DNA of 64,000 bases, taken from the NCBI RefSeq assembly GCF_000381985.1, contig NZ_KB907340.1, forward strand, positions 271,209 through 335,208, given 5' to 3'. The position numbers and the translations under genes were made by a program. This document shows positions 1 through 7,829 of the stretch, piece after piece. Position 1 is the first letter of the stretch, and each line of letters starts with the position of its first letter. Below the pieces are notes generated by a model, which ran no database searches, had not been told where the DNA came from, and worked only from the letters and a program-made list of their open reading frames with translations. This DNA is from Novispirillum itersonii subsp. itersonii ATCC 12639 (lineage in GTDB: Bacteria; Pseudomonadota; Alphaproteobacteria; Rhodospirillales; Rhodospirillaceae).

Positions 1-400
1 TGCCGGGGCCAACGATTATGTCACCAAACCGTTTCGTCTGGCTGTTCTGCTGGCCCGGATCAAAGCCCAGATCCGCCAGCACCGTCACTCTGATGATGCA
101 GTGTTCCCCCTTGGCCCCTACCGCTTCCTGCCCTCGGCAAAAATTCTCGAGACGGGAGAGGGGAAAAAAATCCGGTTAACGGAAAAAGAAACCGCCATCC
201 TGAAATACCTGTACCGTCAGGGGCGGATGGTTGACCGTGAAACCCTGCTGGCAGAAGTCTGGGGATATAACTCCGGGGTCAGCACTCATACCCTGGAAAC
301 CCACATCTACCGGCTGCGACAGAAAATTGAACCGATCAGTGGGGAAACCACCCTGCTGATTACAGAAAGCGGTGGATATCGTTTGGCAGGAACAGCCTGA
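1..400 (+). CDS. OmpR-family response regulator, C-terminal part (5' end outside window)
   Basis: The frame is open from the first bases (GANDYVTKPF...) to a stop at 398-400. The opening residues are the end of a receiver domain: the conserved Lys-Pro of KPF is followed by the last helix (LAVLLARIKAQIR). After a short linker comes a winged-helix DNA-binding domain with the typical LTEKETAILKYL, RETLLAEVWGY and THTLETHIYRLRQKIE segments and a closing ESGGYRL hairpin, so it belongs to the OmpR/PhoB type. The phosphoacceptor Asp and most of the receiver lie off the left edge. The partner kinase and regulon are unknown. The gene converges on rho across a shared terminator. The family call is firm; the specific regulator cannot be named. 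Confidence 0.9.
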   Translation, partial: AGANDYVTKPFRLAVLLARIKAQIRQHRHSDDAVFPLGPYRFLPSAKILETGEGKKIRLTEKETAILKYLYRQGRMVDRETLLAEVWGYNSGVSTHTLETHIYRLRQKIEPISGETTLLITESGGYRLAGTA

Positions 401-423
401 TCCCCAAGGTCATGGAATAAAAT

Positions 424-458
424 AAAAAAGAGCGGAAGATCGACTTCCGCTCTTTTTT
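424..458. terminator. Bidirectional intrinsic terminator between response regulator and rho
   Basis: A perfect 15-bp inverted repeat (424-438 with 444-458) encloses a 5-nt loop ATCGA. The core is GAGCGGAAG, with six A on the left and six T on the right, so either strand gives a hairpin followed by a U run. It lies between the converging stops of the response regulator and rho and probably serves both. Confidence 0.9.
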
Positions 459-485
459 CTTGCGCGAGAAACGACTGACTTAAAA

Positions 486-1742
486 TCAGTTATTCATCGC
501 TTCAAAGAAATCATCATTATTCTTAGTTTCACGCAACTTACCAAGCAGGAATTCCATGCTGTCCTGCACCCCCATCGGGTTCAGGATACGGCGCAGGACC
601 CACATCTTCTGCAGGTTCTGGCGGCTGACCAGCAGCTCTTCCTTACGGGTACCGGAACGGGTGATATCGATCGCCGGGAAGGTACGCTTATCAGCCAGCT
701 TCCGGTCAAGGATCAGTTCGGAGTTACCGGTGCCCTTGAACTCTTCAAAGATCACTTCATCCATACGCGAGCCGGTATCGATCAGCGCGGTGGCAATAAT
801 AGTCAGCGATCCGCCTTCCTCGATATTGCGGGCCGCCCCGAAGAAACGCTTCGGACGCTGCAGGGCATTGGCATCCACCCCACCGGTCAGCACCTTACCG
901 GAAGAGGGAACGACAGTGTTATAGGCGCGGGCCAGACGGGTGATCGAATCCAGCAGAATCACCACATCCCGCTTATGCTCAACCAAACGCTTGGCTTTTT
1001 CGATCACCATTTCGGCGACCTGCACATGGCGGTTGGCCGGCTCATCGAAGGTTGAGGAGATCACTTCGCCCCGCACACTGCGGGCCATGTCGGTGACTTC
1101 TTCCGGGCGTTCATCGATCAGCAGAACGATCAGATAGACTTCCGGGTGGTTAGCAGCGATGGAATGGGCGATGTTCTGCAGCATCACCGTTTTACCGGTC
1201 CGCGGCGGCGCAACGATCAGGCCGCGCTGGCCCTTGCCCAGCGGGGCCACCATTTCAATCACCCGGGGAACCATGTTGCGGGTGGTCGGATCATCGACTT
1301 CCAGCTTCAGTTTCTGGTTCGGGTACAGCGGGGTCAGGTTATCAAAGTTAATACGATGACGGACCGCATCGGGATCTTCAAAGTTGACGGTGTCAACCTT
1401 AACCAGTGCAAAATAGCGCTCTCCATCCTTAGGGGCGCGGATCTGCCCTTCAACCGTATCGCCGGTCCGCAGGGCAAACCGCCGGACCTGACTGGGGCTG
1501 ACGTAAATGTCGTCAGGGCCCGGCAGATAATTGGCCTCTGGGGAGCGCAGGAATCCGAAACCATCCTGCAGCACTTCCAGAACCCCGTCGCCGTAAATGG
1601 CGGTTCCACGGTCTGCGAAGCCTTTCAGAATGGCAAACAGCATGTCCTGCTTCCGCAGGCTGCTGGCATTTTCGATTTCCAGTTCCTCTGCCAGCTTCAA
1701 CAGCTCGGCGGGGGACTTTTTCTTCAGTTCCTGCAAATGCAT
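486..1742 (-). CDS. rho: Transcription termination factor Rho
   Basis: ATP-dependent RNA translocase that ends transcription; acts as a ring hexamer in the cytoplasm. The protein has 418 residues, the usual length. An N-terminal helical domain is followed by the OB-fold RNA-binding part (GFGFLR near residues 61-66), then the RecA-like ATPase with Walker A APPRTGKT (about 178-185), [10 protein letters not shown], and the Q-loop region with [13 protein letters not shown]. It is the first minus-strand gene beyond hemJ. In many alphaproteobacteria rho is followed by mnmE, but here it runs into a terminator and an unrelated response regulator. The ATG at 1742 begins [15 protein letters not shown], the normal Rho start. 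Confidence 0.98.
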   Translation of the reverse strand: MHLQELKKKSPAELLKLAEELEIENASSLRKQDMLFAILKGFADRGTAIYGDGVLEVLQDGFGFLRSPEANYLPGPDDIYVSPSQVRRFALRTGDTVEGQIRAPKDGERYFALVKVDTVNFEDPDAVRHRINFDNLTPLYPNQKLKLEVDDPTTRNMVPRVIEMVAPLGKGQRGLIVAPPRTGKTVMLQNIAHSIAANHPEVYLIVLLIDERPEEVTDMARSVRGEVISSTFDEPANRHVQVAEMVIEKAKRLVEHKRDVVILLDSITRLARAYNTVVPSSGKVLTGGVDANALQRPKRFFGAARNIEEGGSLTIIATALIDTGSRMDEVIFEEFKGTGNSELILDRKLADKRTFPAIDITRSGTRKEELLVSRQNLQKMWVLRRILNPMGVQDSMEFLLGKLRETKNNDDFFEAMNN

Positions 1743-2091
1743 GGGAGAGTCGCCAGTGATGGTCCAGAATCTGCCTTCCCACCCCGATCAGAGGGAGAAA
1801 CGGGAACGCAGCGGAATAGTCAGGAGGCCGCTGATCGGGCAGAAACGGAAAACACCGGATTCAGGATGACTCCCACCGTAAGATATCACGCCCCGCCGGA
1901 TAAAACCGGGGCAGGGCCGGATCTCTGACAGCAGAGCTGGACTGGAGTGTTTTGCGTTCAGGGGATAGCAGCACAGAGGAGGGACCGGCCCTTTGCGGAC
2001 CGGAATAATCCCGTCAGCCCGCATCAGGTCGTGCGCCTACGGTTAGGCGCATTGATCCCCCTTGTCAAGAGAGAGCGATCAAAACCGGGGC
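1743..2091 (-). promoter_or_regulatory. rho leader and hemJ-rho intergenic region (349 bp)
   Basis: No convincing gene lies here. The length and position suit the promoter and 5' leader of rho, which is commonly autoregulated in bacteria. The only structure noted is a separated inverted repeat (CCCGATCAG at 1783-1791, CTGATCGGG at 1831-1839, 39 nt apart) that could form a leader hairpin. No confident -35/-10 pair was identified. Confidence 0.4.
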
Positions 2092-2541
2092 TCAGAACGG
2101 CTTCAGAACCACCAGAAACACAATCCCAAGCAACAGGATGGTCGGTATTTCATTCGCAACCCGATAGAAACGGTCGGTACGCCGGTTTCCGTCTTCATTA
2201 AACTGACGCCGCCAACGGGCATAAAAACCATGACAGGCTGCCATCCCCAGAACAAGCACCAGCTTGGCATGCAGCCAGCCCTGACCGGTCAGCCAGACCG
2301 GGGCCATGGTCAGCCCGGTCAAAAACACCACGATCATCGACGGGGTCATAATGGCCCGGTGAAGGCGCCGCTCCATCACCTTAAACGTTTCTGACAGCTC
2401 GCTGCCCGGGGTGGCAGACGCATGATAAACGAACAACCGGGGCAGATAGAACATCGCTGCCATCCAGGTAATTACACTGATGATGTGCAGCGCCTTTACC
2501 AGCGCATAAGCCGTAGTCCCGGGATCAACAAGTGTCGGCAT
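2092..2541 (-). CDS. hemJ: Protoporphyrinogen IX oxidase HemJ
   Basis: Oxidises protoporphyrinogen IX to protoporphyrin IX, the penultimate step of haem synthesis, in the inner membrane. The 149-residue protein has about four hydrophobic helices. It has the family signature near the N-terminus (KALHIISVITWMA, then FYLPRLFVYH) and conserved basic segments ERRLHRAIM and the C-terminal RVANEIPT. Length is typical of the HemJ family (UPF0093). It lies directly downstream of hemH on the same strand, so the three last haem genes hemE, hemH and hemJ are clustered beside oriC. No oxygen-independent or HemY-type alternative was seen in the window. Confidence 0.93.
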   Translation of the reverse strand: MPTLVDPGTTAYALVKALHIISVITWMAAMFYLPRLFVYHASATPGSELSETFKVMERRLHRAIMTPSMIVVFLTGLTMAPVWLTGQGWLHAKLVLVLGMAACHGFYARWRRQFNEDGNRRTDRFYRVANEIPTILLLGIVFLVVLKPF

Positions 2542-2589
2542 CAGTCAGGCTCCGGCCCGTTAAACATAACAATCAGTGATACTACGGCG

Positions 2590-3645
2590 TTATGGCTGAC
2601 AGGGACATTTTCCCCAGGCATCGGCACAGCGGCGCAACCCGCCGTCAGGACGTGGGGTTACCCCCCTGGGCCAGTCAAGGGCCTGCCGGACCAAACCGGC
2701 CAGTCCATGAATGAACTCCGGCTGACTTTGTACCGTCGGTGCCCGCAGATACAGGGGGACCCCAGCGTCAGCCGCCAGTTTGCCGTACTCGATATCCAGT
2801 TCAACCAGCGTTTCTGAATGCTCTGAGACGAAAGCCAGTGGCATCAGGACTACAGGAACACCATCACGGCCAGCCCGTTCGATTTCGGCGTCGGTGGAAG
2901 GGCCGATCCATTCCAGCGGGCCGACGCGGCTTTGATAACAAACCTGCCAGTCCAGACCATGCCAGTGTGGATCTGCCTGTTCCAGTGCCTGAATCACCGC
3001 AGCGGCGGAAGCCTCCACCTGATTCTGATAGGGGTCACCGCCATCCACGACTTTCTTTGGCAGACCGTGGGCCGAAAACAGCAGGCGCGGCACTCCGGTC
3101 CCCTCCGCCTGACGCAGCAGGGGCAGAAGGGTGGCTGTCATCGCAGCAATAAATCCGGGCTCTATCGGGTAGCAGCAGATCGCCTTGGTCGGTGCCGCCA
3201 GTCCCTGACGGGCGGCTTCCTCCGCCCACAGCTTCAGCGAAGACCCGCTGGTGGTGGTGGAATACTGCGGATACAGCGGCAGCAGGACCACCGCATCGGG
3301 AGCATAGGCCTTCACCTCGGCAACGGTCTGGGCGGTCATCGGATGCCAGTACCGCATGGCGATGAACACCCGAACCTCACAGTCGTCCCCGCTCAGGACA
3401 TCAGCCAGCGCGCTGGCCTGCCGCTGCGTTTGTTCCAGCAGTGGCGATTTACCACCGAGATGATGATAAATCTCCTGCGCCACCGGTGCCCGGCGGGAAG
3501 AGATCATCTTTGCCACCAGCCAGCGTAACGGCTGAGGTAGGCTGATGATCGCCGGATCGTTGAACAGATTAAACAAAAACGGCTGGACAGCCTGAGGAGA
3601 GTCGGGCCCTCCCAGATTGAACACCACCACTGCCAGCCGTTTCAT
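2590..3645 (-). CDS. hemH: Ferrochelatase
   Basis: Inserts Fe(II) into protoporphyrin IX to give haem. 351 residues. The N-terminus carries the family motif NLGGPDSP, and the active-site His is in FSAHGLP (about 190-196). SEHSETLVELD near the C-terminal third holds the conserved metal-site glutamates. The last 15 residues contain three cysteines (C-x6-C-x-C), suggestive of the [2Fe-2S] ligands known in some alphaproteobacterial ferrochelatases; that role is inferred. It lies between hemE and hemJ on the same strand, 73 bp beyond the hemE stop. The ATG at 3645 gives the standard MKRLAVVVFNLGGP start. Confidence 0.97.
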   Translation of the reverse strand: MKRLAVVVFNLGGPDSPQAVQPFLFNLFNDPAIISLPQPLRWLVAKMISSRRAPVAQEIYHHLGGKSPLLEQTQRQASALADVLSGDDCEVRVFIAMRYWHPMTAQTVAEVKAYAPDAVVLLPLYPQYSTTTSGSSLKLWAEEAARQGLAAPTKAICCYPIEPGFIAAMTATLLPLLRQAEGTGVPRLLFSAHGLPKKVVDGGDPYQNQVEASAAAVIQALEQADPHWHGLDWQVCYQSRVGPLEWIGPSTDAEIERAGRDGVPVVLMPLAFVSEHSETLVELDIEYGKLAADAGVPLYLRAPTVQSQPEFIHGLAGLVRQALDWPRGVTPRPDGGLRRCADAWGKCPCQP

Positions 3646-3718
3646 TGATCTGCCCTCTGTCTATCAGCGCGCGGAAATTAGTCCTGACTCTTCGATACGC
3701 GGATCAGCAAAACCCGGA

Positions 3719-4768
3719 TCAACCCTTCCAGGACCGGATCCGGTCTGCTAGCCGGGTTACATGCTCCGGCGGTGTTGCCGGGACAATGCCGTGACCAAGA
3801 TTGAACACAAACGGCCCCTTACCGAGTTTGCCGAGAATATAATCCACGGCATGGTCGAGATGCTCACCGCCAACCAGCAGAGCAATCGGGTCAAGATTGC
3901 CTTGTACCGTCACCAGCGGCTGCAGCGTTTCCGCCGCCCAATCCAGCGGGATCATCGTATCAAGGCTGACCGCATCAACGCCGGTTTCTCGGGCGAACGG
4001 TACATACATCAGTCCGGCCTGACGCGGAAAGCCAATCACCGGAACGCCCGGATGGCGGTCTTTCACCCGTTCCGTAATCCGGCGGATCGGATCAATCACC
4101 CAGCGACGGAACTCATCCTCCGGGAGAACACCGGCCCAGCTGTCAAAAATCTGCACGGCCTCAGCTCCATGATCAATCTGCAGACACAGATATTCGGCTG
4201 AGGCGTCAACCAGTTTATCAATCAGAGCCTGAAAGCGCTGCGGATGCCCATAGGCCCATTCTTTGGTCCGGGCATAGTCTTTTGACCCTCCGCCTTCAAC
4301 CATGTAGGTCGCAACGGTCCATGGCGCACCGCAGAAGCCGATCAGCGCTGTGGTTTCCGGGATCGCCCTTGCCAAGCCTGACACGGTTTCAAACACCGGC
4401 GCGAGATGGTCTTTAAGCCGTGAGGGATCCAGCGCCTCTACAGCGGCATCATCGGCGAGAGGTGTCAGGCACGGACCTTCGCCGACCTTGAAGGAGACCG
4501 GCTGTCCGATAGCATCAGGGACCACCAGAATGTCTGAGAACAGGATCGCTGCATCCATCCCGTAACGTCGCAGCGGCTGGAGGGTCACCTCAACGGCCAG
4601 CGGTGGGTTGTAACACAGATCCAAGAAGCCACCGGCCTCTGCCCGGGTTGCCCGGTATTCGGGCAGGTAACGCCCTGCCTGACGCATCAGCCAGAAGGGC
4701 GGAGGGGTTAAGGTTTCCCCCTTAAGAGCCCGGATAAAACGCTTGCTGTCGGTCGCAGGTCGGCTCAC
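3719..4768 (-). CDS. hemE: Uroporphyrinogen decarboxylase
   Basis: Removes four carboxyl groups from uroporphyrinogen III to give coproporphyrinogen III. A GTG start at 4768 gives 349 residues, the normal length, with the signature [12 protein letters not shown] at 28-39 and a purine-rich ribosome-binding sequence AGAGGAG about 10 nt upstream. The frame stays open to 5098, but that 110-residue extension would run through oriC and has no family match, so I reject it. Other hallmarks are [26 protein letters not shown] and the C-terminal [16 protein letters not shown]. hemE forms the left border of the replication origin, as in Caulobacter and Rickettsia. Confidence 0.97.
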   Translation of the reverse strand: MSRPATDSKRFIRALKGETLTPPPFWLMRQAGRYLPEYRATRAEAGGFLDLCYNPPLAVEVTLQPLRRYGMDAAILFSDILVVPDAIGQPVSFKVGEGPCLTPLADDAAVEALDPSRLKDHLAPVFETVSGLARAIPETTALIGFCGAPWTVATYMVEGGGSKDYARTKEWAYGHPQRFQALIDKLVDASAEYLCLQIDHGAEAVQIFDSWAGVLPEDEFRRWVIDPIRRITERVKDRHPGVPVIGFPRQAGLMYVPFARETGVDAVSLDTMIPLDWAAETLQPLVTVQGNLDPIALLVGGEHLDHAVDYILGKLGKGPFVFNLGHGIVPATPPEHVTRLADRIRSWKG

Positions 4769-4800
4769 GGCGGGGATGCTCCTCTTTTTGGTATGTCCTT

Positions 4801-4848
4801 CTCTTACACAAGAAAGATTTTTTTTTAAAGGTATGGTGGTTTTTGATA
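4801..4848. other. AT-rich segment, candidate DNA unwinding element
   Basis: The stretch includes a run of nine T followed by AAA (4818-4829) and TTTTTGATA (4840-4848), far more AT-rich than the surrounding DNA. It lies at the hemE end of oriC, about 40 bp from the nearest DnaA box. It may overlap the hemE promoter. The role in duplex opening is inferred from composition and place. Confidence 0.6.
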
Positions 4849-4886
4849 GGGCCTGTGGGTAACGGGGATTCAGGCTCTTCATAAAG

Positions 4887-4895
4887 TGATCCACA
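4887..4895 (+). promoter_or_regulatory. DnaA box, one mismatch (TGATCCACA)
   Basis: Differs from TTATCCACA at the second base. As I recall, the same variant is used as the moderate-affinity 'G-box' in Caulobacter oriC. It is followed without a gap by GAATC (4896-4900), a GANTC methylation site. It faces the perfect box at 4903-4911 to form an inverted pair. Confidence 0.75.
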
Positions 4896-4902
4896 GAATC
4901 GA

Positions 4903-4911
4903 TGTGGATAA
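4903..4911 (-). promoter_or_regulatory. DnaA box, perfect consensus
   Basis: TGTGGATAA on the plus strand is the exact complement of TTATCCACA. With 4887-4895 it forms an imperfect 25-bp palindrome whose centre contains the GANTC site at 4896-4900. Confidence 0.85.
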
Positions 4912-4948
4912 CAGTGTGTGTAAGGCCAGAGTTATCCCATCTGGGGAC

Positions 4949-4994
4949 GACTCCGGGAGGACTCCGGGACGACTCGAAGCGACTCCTGAGAATC
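4949..4994. repeat. Helically phased GANTC tandem array in oriC
   Basis: Five GANTC sites start at 4949, 4960, 4971, 4981 and 4990, that is 11, 11, 10 and 9 bp apart, about one per helical turn. The first four are GACTC and the fifth GAATC. The first two units share GACTCCGGGA, so the array looks like short iterons. Further oriC GANTC sites start at 4867, 4896, 5059, 5068, 5092, 5179 and 5213. CcrM methylates the adenine of GANTC in alphaproteobacteria. A role in origin timing is inferred. Confidence 0.85.
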
Positions 4995-5010
4995 CCGTTG
5001 TGAGGAAAGA

Positions 5011-5019
5011 TGTGGATAC
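5011..5019 (-). promoter_or_regulatory. DnaA box, one mismatch (TGTGGATAC)
   Basis: Complement GTATCCACA differs from the consensus only at the first base. It lies 16 bp beyond the phased GANTC array. Confidence 0.65.
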
Positions 5020-5203
5020 TGGGGAAAACCTGTCCGGGCTGTCTCTTCCCGGGGGATGGATTCAGGGGACTCACAGAGGGACAGAGGAAAGGAGTCACAG
5101 CGGGATGATCTCCGGGAGGAAAAAGCAGTCAGTGGGAGGGATTTTCCACCGGGATCGCCAAACCTCCGGTTATTCAGTGACTCCCCCACGCCGTCCACAG
5201 GGG

Positions 5204-5212
5204 TTATCCACA
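5204..5212 (+). promoter_or_regulatory. DnaA box, perfect consensus, abutting GANTC
   Basis: Exact TTATCCACA, followed directly by GACTC (5213-5217), the same box-plus-methylation-site arrangement as at 4887-4900. A weak box (CGTCCACAG region, 5191-5199) lies just upstream. Confidence 0.85.
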
Positions 5213-5355
5213 GACTCGGGGCCAGTGTCGCTGCCCGACCCCCGTATCAAGGCAAGGCGGGAGTGTGGTCGACTTTCCCTTCGCCGGGAAAATGCGCTAT
5301 TCCGGGTGTGGCAGTGACAGTGCGTCACAGCCTGTGTTGGGAAGGAAAGCTGCCT

Positions 5356-6222
5356 ATGCCGGTAAAGAGCCTGAACCTGCATCTGGTCTCGGACTCATCA
5401 GGGGAGACTGTCTCTTCAGTCGCCCGGGCCTGTCAGGTCCAGTTTGAGGATGTCGATGTCCGTCAGCATCAGTGGTGGCTGATCCGTACCAAAGGGCAGG
5501 CCTTACGGGTTCTCGACAGCATTGCCGCCACGCCGGGACCGGTCCTGTATACAGTGATGGATCCGGCAATCCGCGCGACGCTTGAGGACGGGTTTGCCCG
5601 GATTGATGTTCCTTATATTCCGGTGATGGATCCGGTTCTTTCGACCCTGTCAGCGGTCCTTGATCTGCCGATCCGTGGCAAGCCTGGCCGTCAGCATGTG
5701 ATGGATGCAGAGTATTTCCGTCGGATTGAAGCAATGCAGTTTACGGTTGATCACGATGACGGACAGGTGATTGACGGTCTGGAAGCGGCAGATGTGGTGG
5801 TGTTCGGGGTATCCAGAACGTCAAAGACGCCAACCTGTATGTATCTGGCCAACCGCGGTCTGAAGGCTGCCAATGTGCCGGTGGTTCCGGGCATCCCTCT
5901 CCCGGAACGGCTGTTGACCCTGCAAGGCCCGCTAAAAGTAGGATTAACGCGGGAACCGCGCAGCCTCTCTGATATCCGCCGGAATCGCCTGCGGATGATG
6001 AACCAGAGTGACGGCAGCGCTTATGCCAACGAGGAAACCGTGCGGGAAGAAGTGCTGGAAGCCCGGCGTCTGTTTTCCCGCCTTGGTTTTCCGGTGATTG
6101 ACGTGACCCGCAAATCAATTGAGGAAGCGGCGGCGGCAATCCTGCAGCTGCATGCTGATCATAAACGCCGCCAGAAAGAAGATCTGTCGGTATTGGAAGA
6201 CCTGTCAGGATATCCGACATGA
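5356..6222 (+). CDS. ppsR: Pyruvate, water dikinase / PPDK regulatory protein (DUF299 family)
   Basis: Bifunctional kinase and phosphorylase that switches phosphoenolpyruvate synthase or pyruvate phosphate dikinase off and on. 288 residues from ATG 5356, preceded by GGAAGGAAAG. The typical N-terminus LHLVSDSSGET is present, as is the nucleotide-binding loop GVSRTSKTPT (151-160) and the LSDIRRNRLR segment. An in-frame extension up to 5056 lies in oriC and lacks family similarity. It is the first gene of the rightward operon ppsR-maf-aroE and forms the right border of oriC. Which dikinase it controls cannot be told from this window. Confidence 0.95.
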   Translation: MPVKSLNLHLVSDSSGETVSSVARACQVQFEDVDVRQHQWWLIRTKGQALRVLDSIAATPGPVLYTVMDPAIRATLEDGFARIDVPYIPVMDPVLSTLSAVLDLPIRGKPGRQHVMDAEYFRRIEAMQFTVDHDDGQVIDGLEAADVVVFGVSRTSKTPTCMYLANRGLKAANVPVVPGIPLPERLLTLQGPLKVGLTREPRSLSDIRRNRLRMMNQSDGSAYANEETVREEVLEARRLFSRLGFPVIDVTRKSIEEAAAAILQLHADHKRRQKEDLSVLEDLSGYPT

Positions 6223-6833
6223 CCATGCCTGTGAGTAGTCCTCCTCTGGTTCTGGCTTCGGGCAGCGCCTCGCGCCGGATGATGCTGGAAAGTGCCGGTC
6301 TGACACCGAAGAGTGTGCCCCCTGCTGTTGACGAGGCAGAGATCAAATCTGCCCTGTGGGCGGAACAGGCTCCGGTGGAAGAGGCCGCCGTGGTGTTGGC
6401 CGAGATGAAGGCCAGCCGGGTTGCCCGGCGGTTTCCCGAAGCGTTGGTGCTGGGGGCTGACCAGATGCTGGAGTGTGACGGCGTCTGGTTTGATAAACCG
6501 GAAAGCCGCGCTGCGGCCCGTGACCAGCTTCTGGCCCTGTCAGGGAAAACCCACCGGCTGATCAGTGCCGCAGTGGTGATCCATAAAGGGGAGCGGATCT
6601 GGCATCAGGTGGCTGAGGCGCGGATGGCGATGCGTCCGTTGTCGGAACCGTTTATCGACTGGTATCTGGATCAGGTGGGAGATGCCGTACAGTCCACGGT
6701 CGGCTGTTATCAGATCGAAGGGCTGGGGGTGCAGCTGTTTAACCGGGTGCAAGGGGATCACTTTGTGATCCGTGGTCTGCCACTGTTGCCGCTGCTGGAC
6801 TTTTTGCGTCAATGGAAGGTGGTGCAGGCATGA
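6219..6833 (+). CDS. maf: Maf-like nucleotide pyrophosphatase
   Basis: Cytoplasmic nucleoside triphosphate pyrophosphatase of the Maf family, thought to remove non-canonical or modified nucleotides. 204 residues. Family marks are ASGSASRR (13-20), the GADQMLECDGVWFDKP segment and YQIEGLGVQLFNRVQGD. The ATG overlaps the ppsR stop (ATGA at 6219-6222), which indicates translational coupling. Substrate preference within the family cannot be read from sequence. Maf beside ppsR at oriC is the usual alphaproteobacterial order. Confidence 0.92.
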   Translation: MTMPVSSPPLVLASGSASRRMMLESAGLTPKSVPPAVDEAEIKSALWAEQAPVEEAAVVLAEMKASRVARRFPEALVLGADQMLECDGVWFDKPESRAAARDQLLALSGKTHRLISAAVVIHKGERIWHQVAEARMAMRPLSEPFIDWYLDQVGDAVQSTVGCYQIEGLGVQLFNRVQGDHFVIRGLPLLPLLDFLRQWKVVQA

Positions 6834-7699
6834 TGCTTACCGGAAAAGCCCGTCTGGCCGGGGTTCTGGGGTGGCCGGTCAGTCATTCACAGAGTCCGCG
6901 TCTTCATGGCTTCTGGCTGGAGCAATATGGCATTGACGGTGCCTATCTGCCGTTGCCGGTTGAACCTGCGTATTTCGCCGATGCTGTCCGCAGTCTGGTC
7001 CGTCTGGGGTTCCGGGGGGCTAATGTGACGGTACCGCATAAAGAAGCGGCTTTCCGGCTGTGTCAGGAAGACGGCAACAGCCTGACGGAGCGGGCCCGTG
7101 CGGTAGGATCCGTCAATACGCTGATCTTTGAGGCTGACGGTCGCATTCTGGGCGATACCACGGACGGTTTCGGGTTTGTTGAAAATCTGCGGGCCGGGGT
7201 CCCCGGCTGGGATGCAGCGGCTGGCCCGGCCTTGATTCTCGGGGCCGGAGGGGCAGCCCGTTCAGTGATTGCTGCCTTGCAGGATGCGGGGTGCCCGGAA
7301 GTTATTCTGACCAACCGGGGCCGTGAGCGGGCAGAGGCGCTGGCGGCAGATCTGAACGGAGGGCGCACCACGTCGCTCCGCGTTGTCGACTGGGATCAGC
7401 GCCATGCTGCCTGTGACGGGATCGCTCTGCTGGTCAATACCACCAGTCTGGGTATGACCGGCCAGCCGCCGCTGGACCTTGATCTGTCAGCGCTGCCTGA
7501 CCGGGCCTTGGTGACGGACATTGTCTATGCCCCTCTGGAAACCGATCTTCTGGCGGAGGCTCGCCGACGGGGGAATCCTGTGGTCGATGGACTGGGGATG
7601 TTGCTGCATCAGGCCCGACCCGGTTTTGCCGCGTGGTTTGGGGTGGTTCCTGAGGTGACGGAAGCCCTGAGGGCTCATATTATTTCGGGAAGAAAATAA
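6830..7699 (+). CDS. aroE: Shikimate dehydrogenase (NADP+)
   Basis: Reduces 3-dehydroshikimate to shikimate in aromatic amino acid synthesis. 289 residues from the ATG at 6830, which overlaps the maf stop; an in-frame start at 6812 would add six residues. The substrate-binding motif SHSQSP (18-23) and the catalytic-lysine motif NVTVPHKEAA are present. The dinucleotide-binding LILGAGGAARSV follows. The C-terminal part keeps NTTSLGM and the GLGMLLHQ..PGFAAWFG pattern. It is the third gene of the ppsR-maf-aroE series; a 130-bp gap separates it from coaE. Confidence 0.96.
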   Translation: MMLTGKARLAGVLGWPVSHSQSPRLHGFWLEQYGIDGAYLPLPVEPAYFADAVRSLVRLGFRGANVTVPHKEAAFRLCQEDGNSLTERARAVGSVNTLIFEADGRILGDTTDGFGFVENLRAGVPGWDAAAGPALILGAGGAARSVIAALQDAGCPEVILTNRGRERAEALAADLNGGRTTSLRVVDWDQRHAACDGIALLVNTTSLGMTGQPPLDLDLSALPDRALVTDIVYAPLETDLLAEARRRGNPVVDGLGMLLHQARPGFAAWFGVVPEVTEALRAHIISGRK

Positions 7700-7829
7700 A
7701 ATCAGAGTGACTTCTGGGCAAGAGAGCAGCGATTATCCAGCCTTAAAACCGGAGACGTGTCGTCGATGAACCGGATGGCATCATATCGGCACATGCTCTG
7801 GATGACGGCATTCTTCTGAAGGGGCTGCC

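Larger units (their letters stand above)
4769..5355. other. oriC: Chromosomal replication origin (oriC)
   Basis: This 587-bp gap separates divergent hemE and ppsR, the pair that flanks oriC in Caulobacter and Rickettsia. It holds an AT-rich block beside hemE (4801-4848), two perfect DnaA boxes (TTATCCACA, one per strand), two single-mismatch boxes and several weaker matches such as 5191-5199. It also holds twelve GANTC sites between 4867 and 5217, where about one to two would be expected by chance. No protein-coding frame in it resembles a gene. The combination of place, boxes and AT-rich segment makes this a confident origin call. The exact minimal origin and unwinding point cannot be fixed from sequence alone. 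Confidence 0.92.

Noticed and set aside
4811..4848. CtrA box (TTAA-N7-TTAA) in oriC
   Set aside because: Only one TTAA half-site lies in the AT-rich block; no second half at the right distance.
4769..5098. N-terminal extension of hemE into oriC
   Set aside because: No HemE has it; the GTG at 4768 has a good ribosome-binding site and gives standard length.
5056..5355. N-terminal extension of ppsR into oriC
   Set aside because: No family match; ATG 5356 is preceded by GGAAGG.
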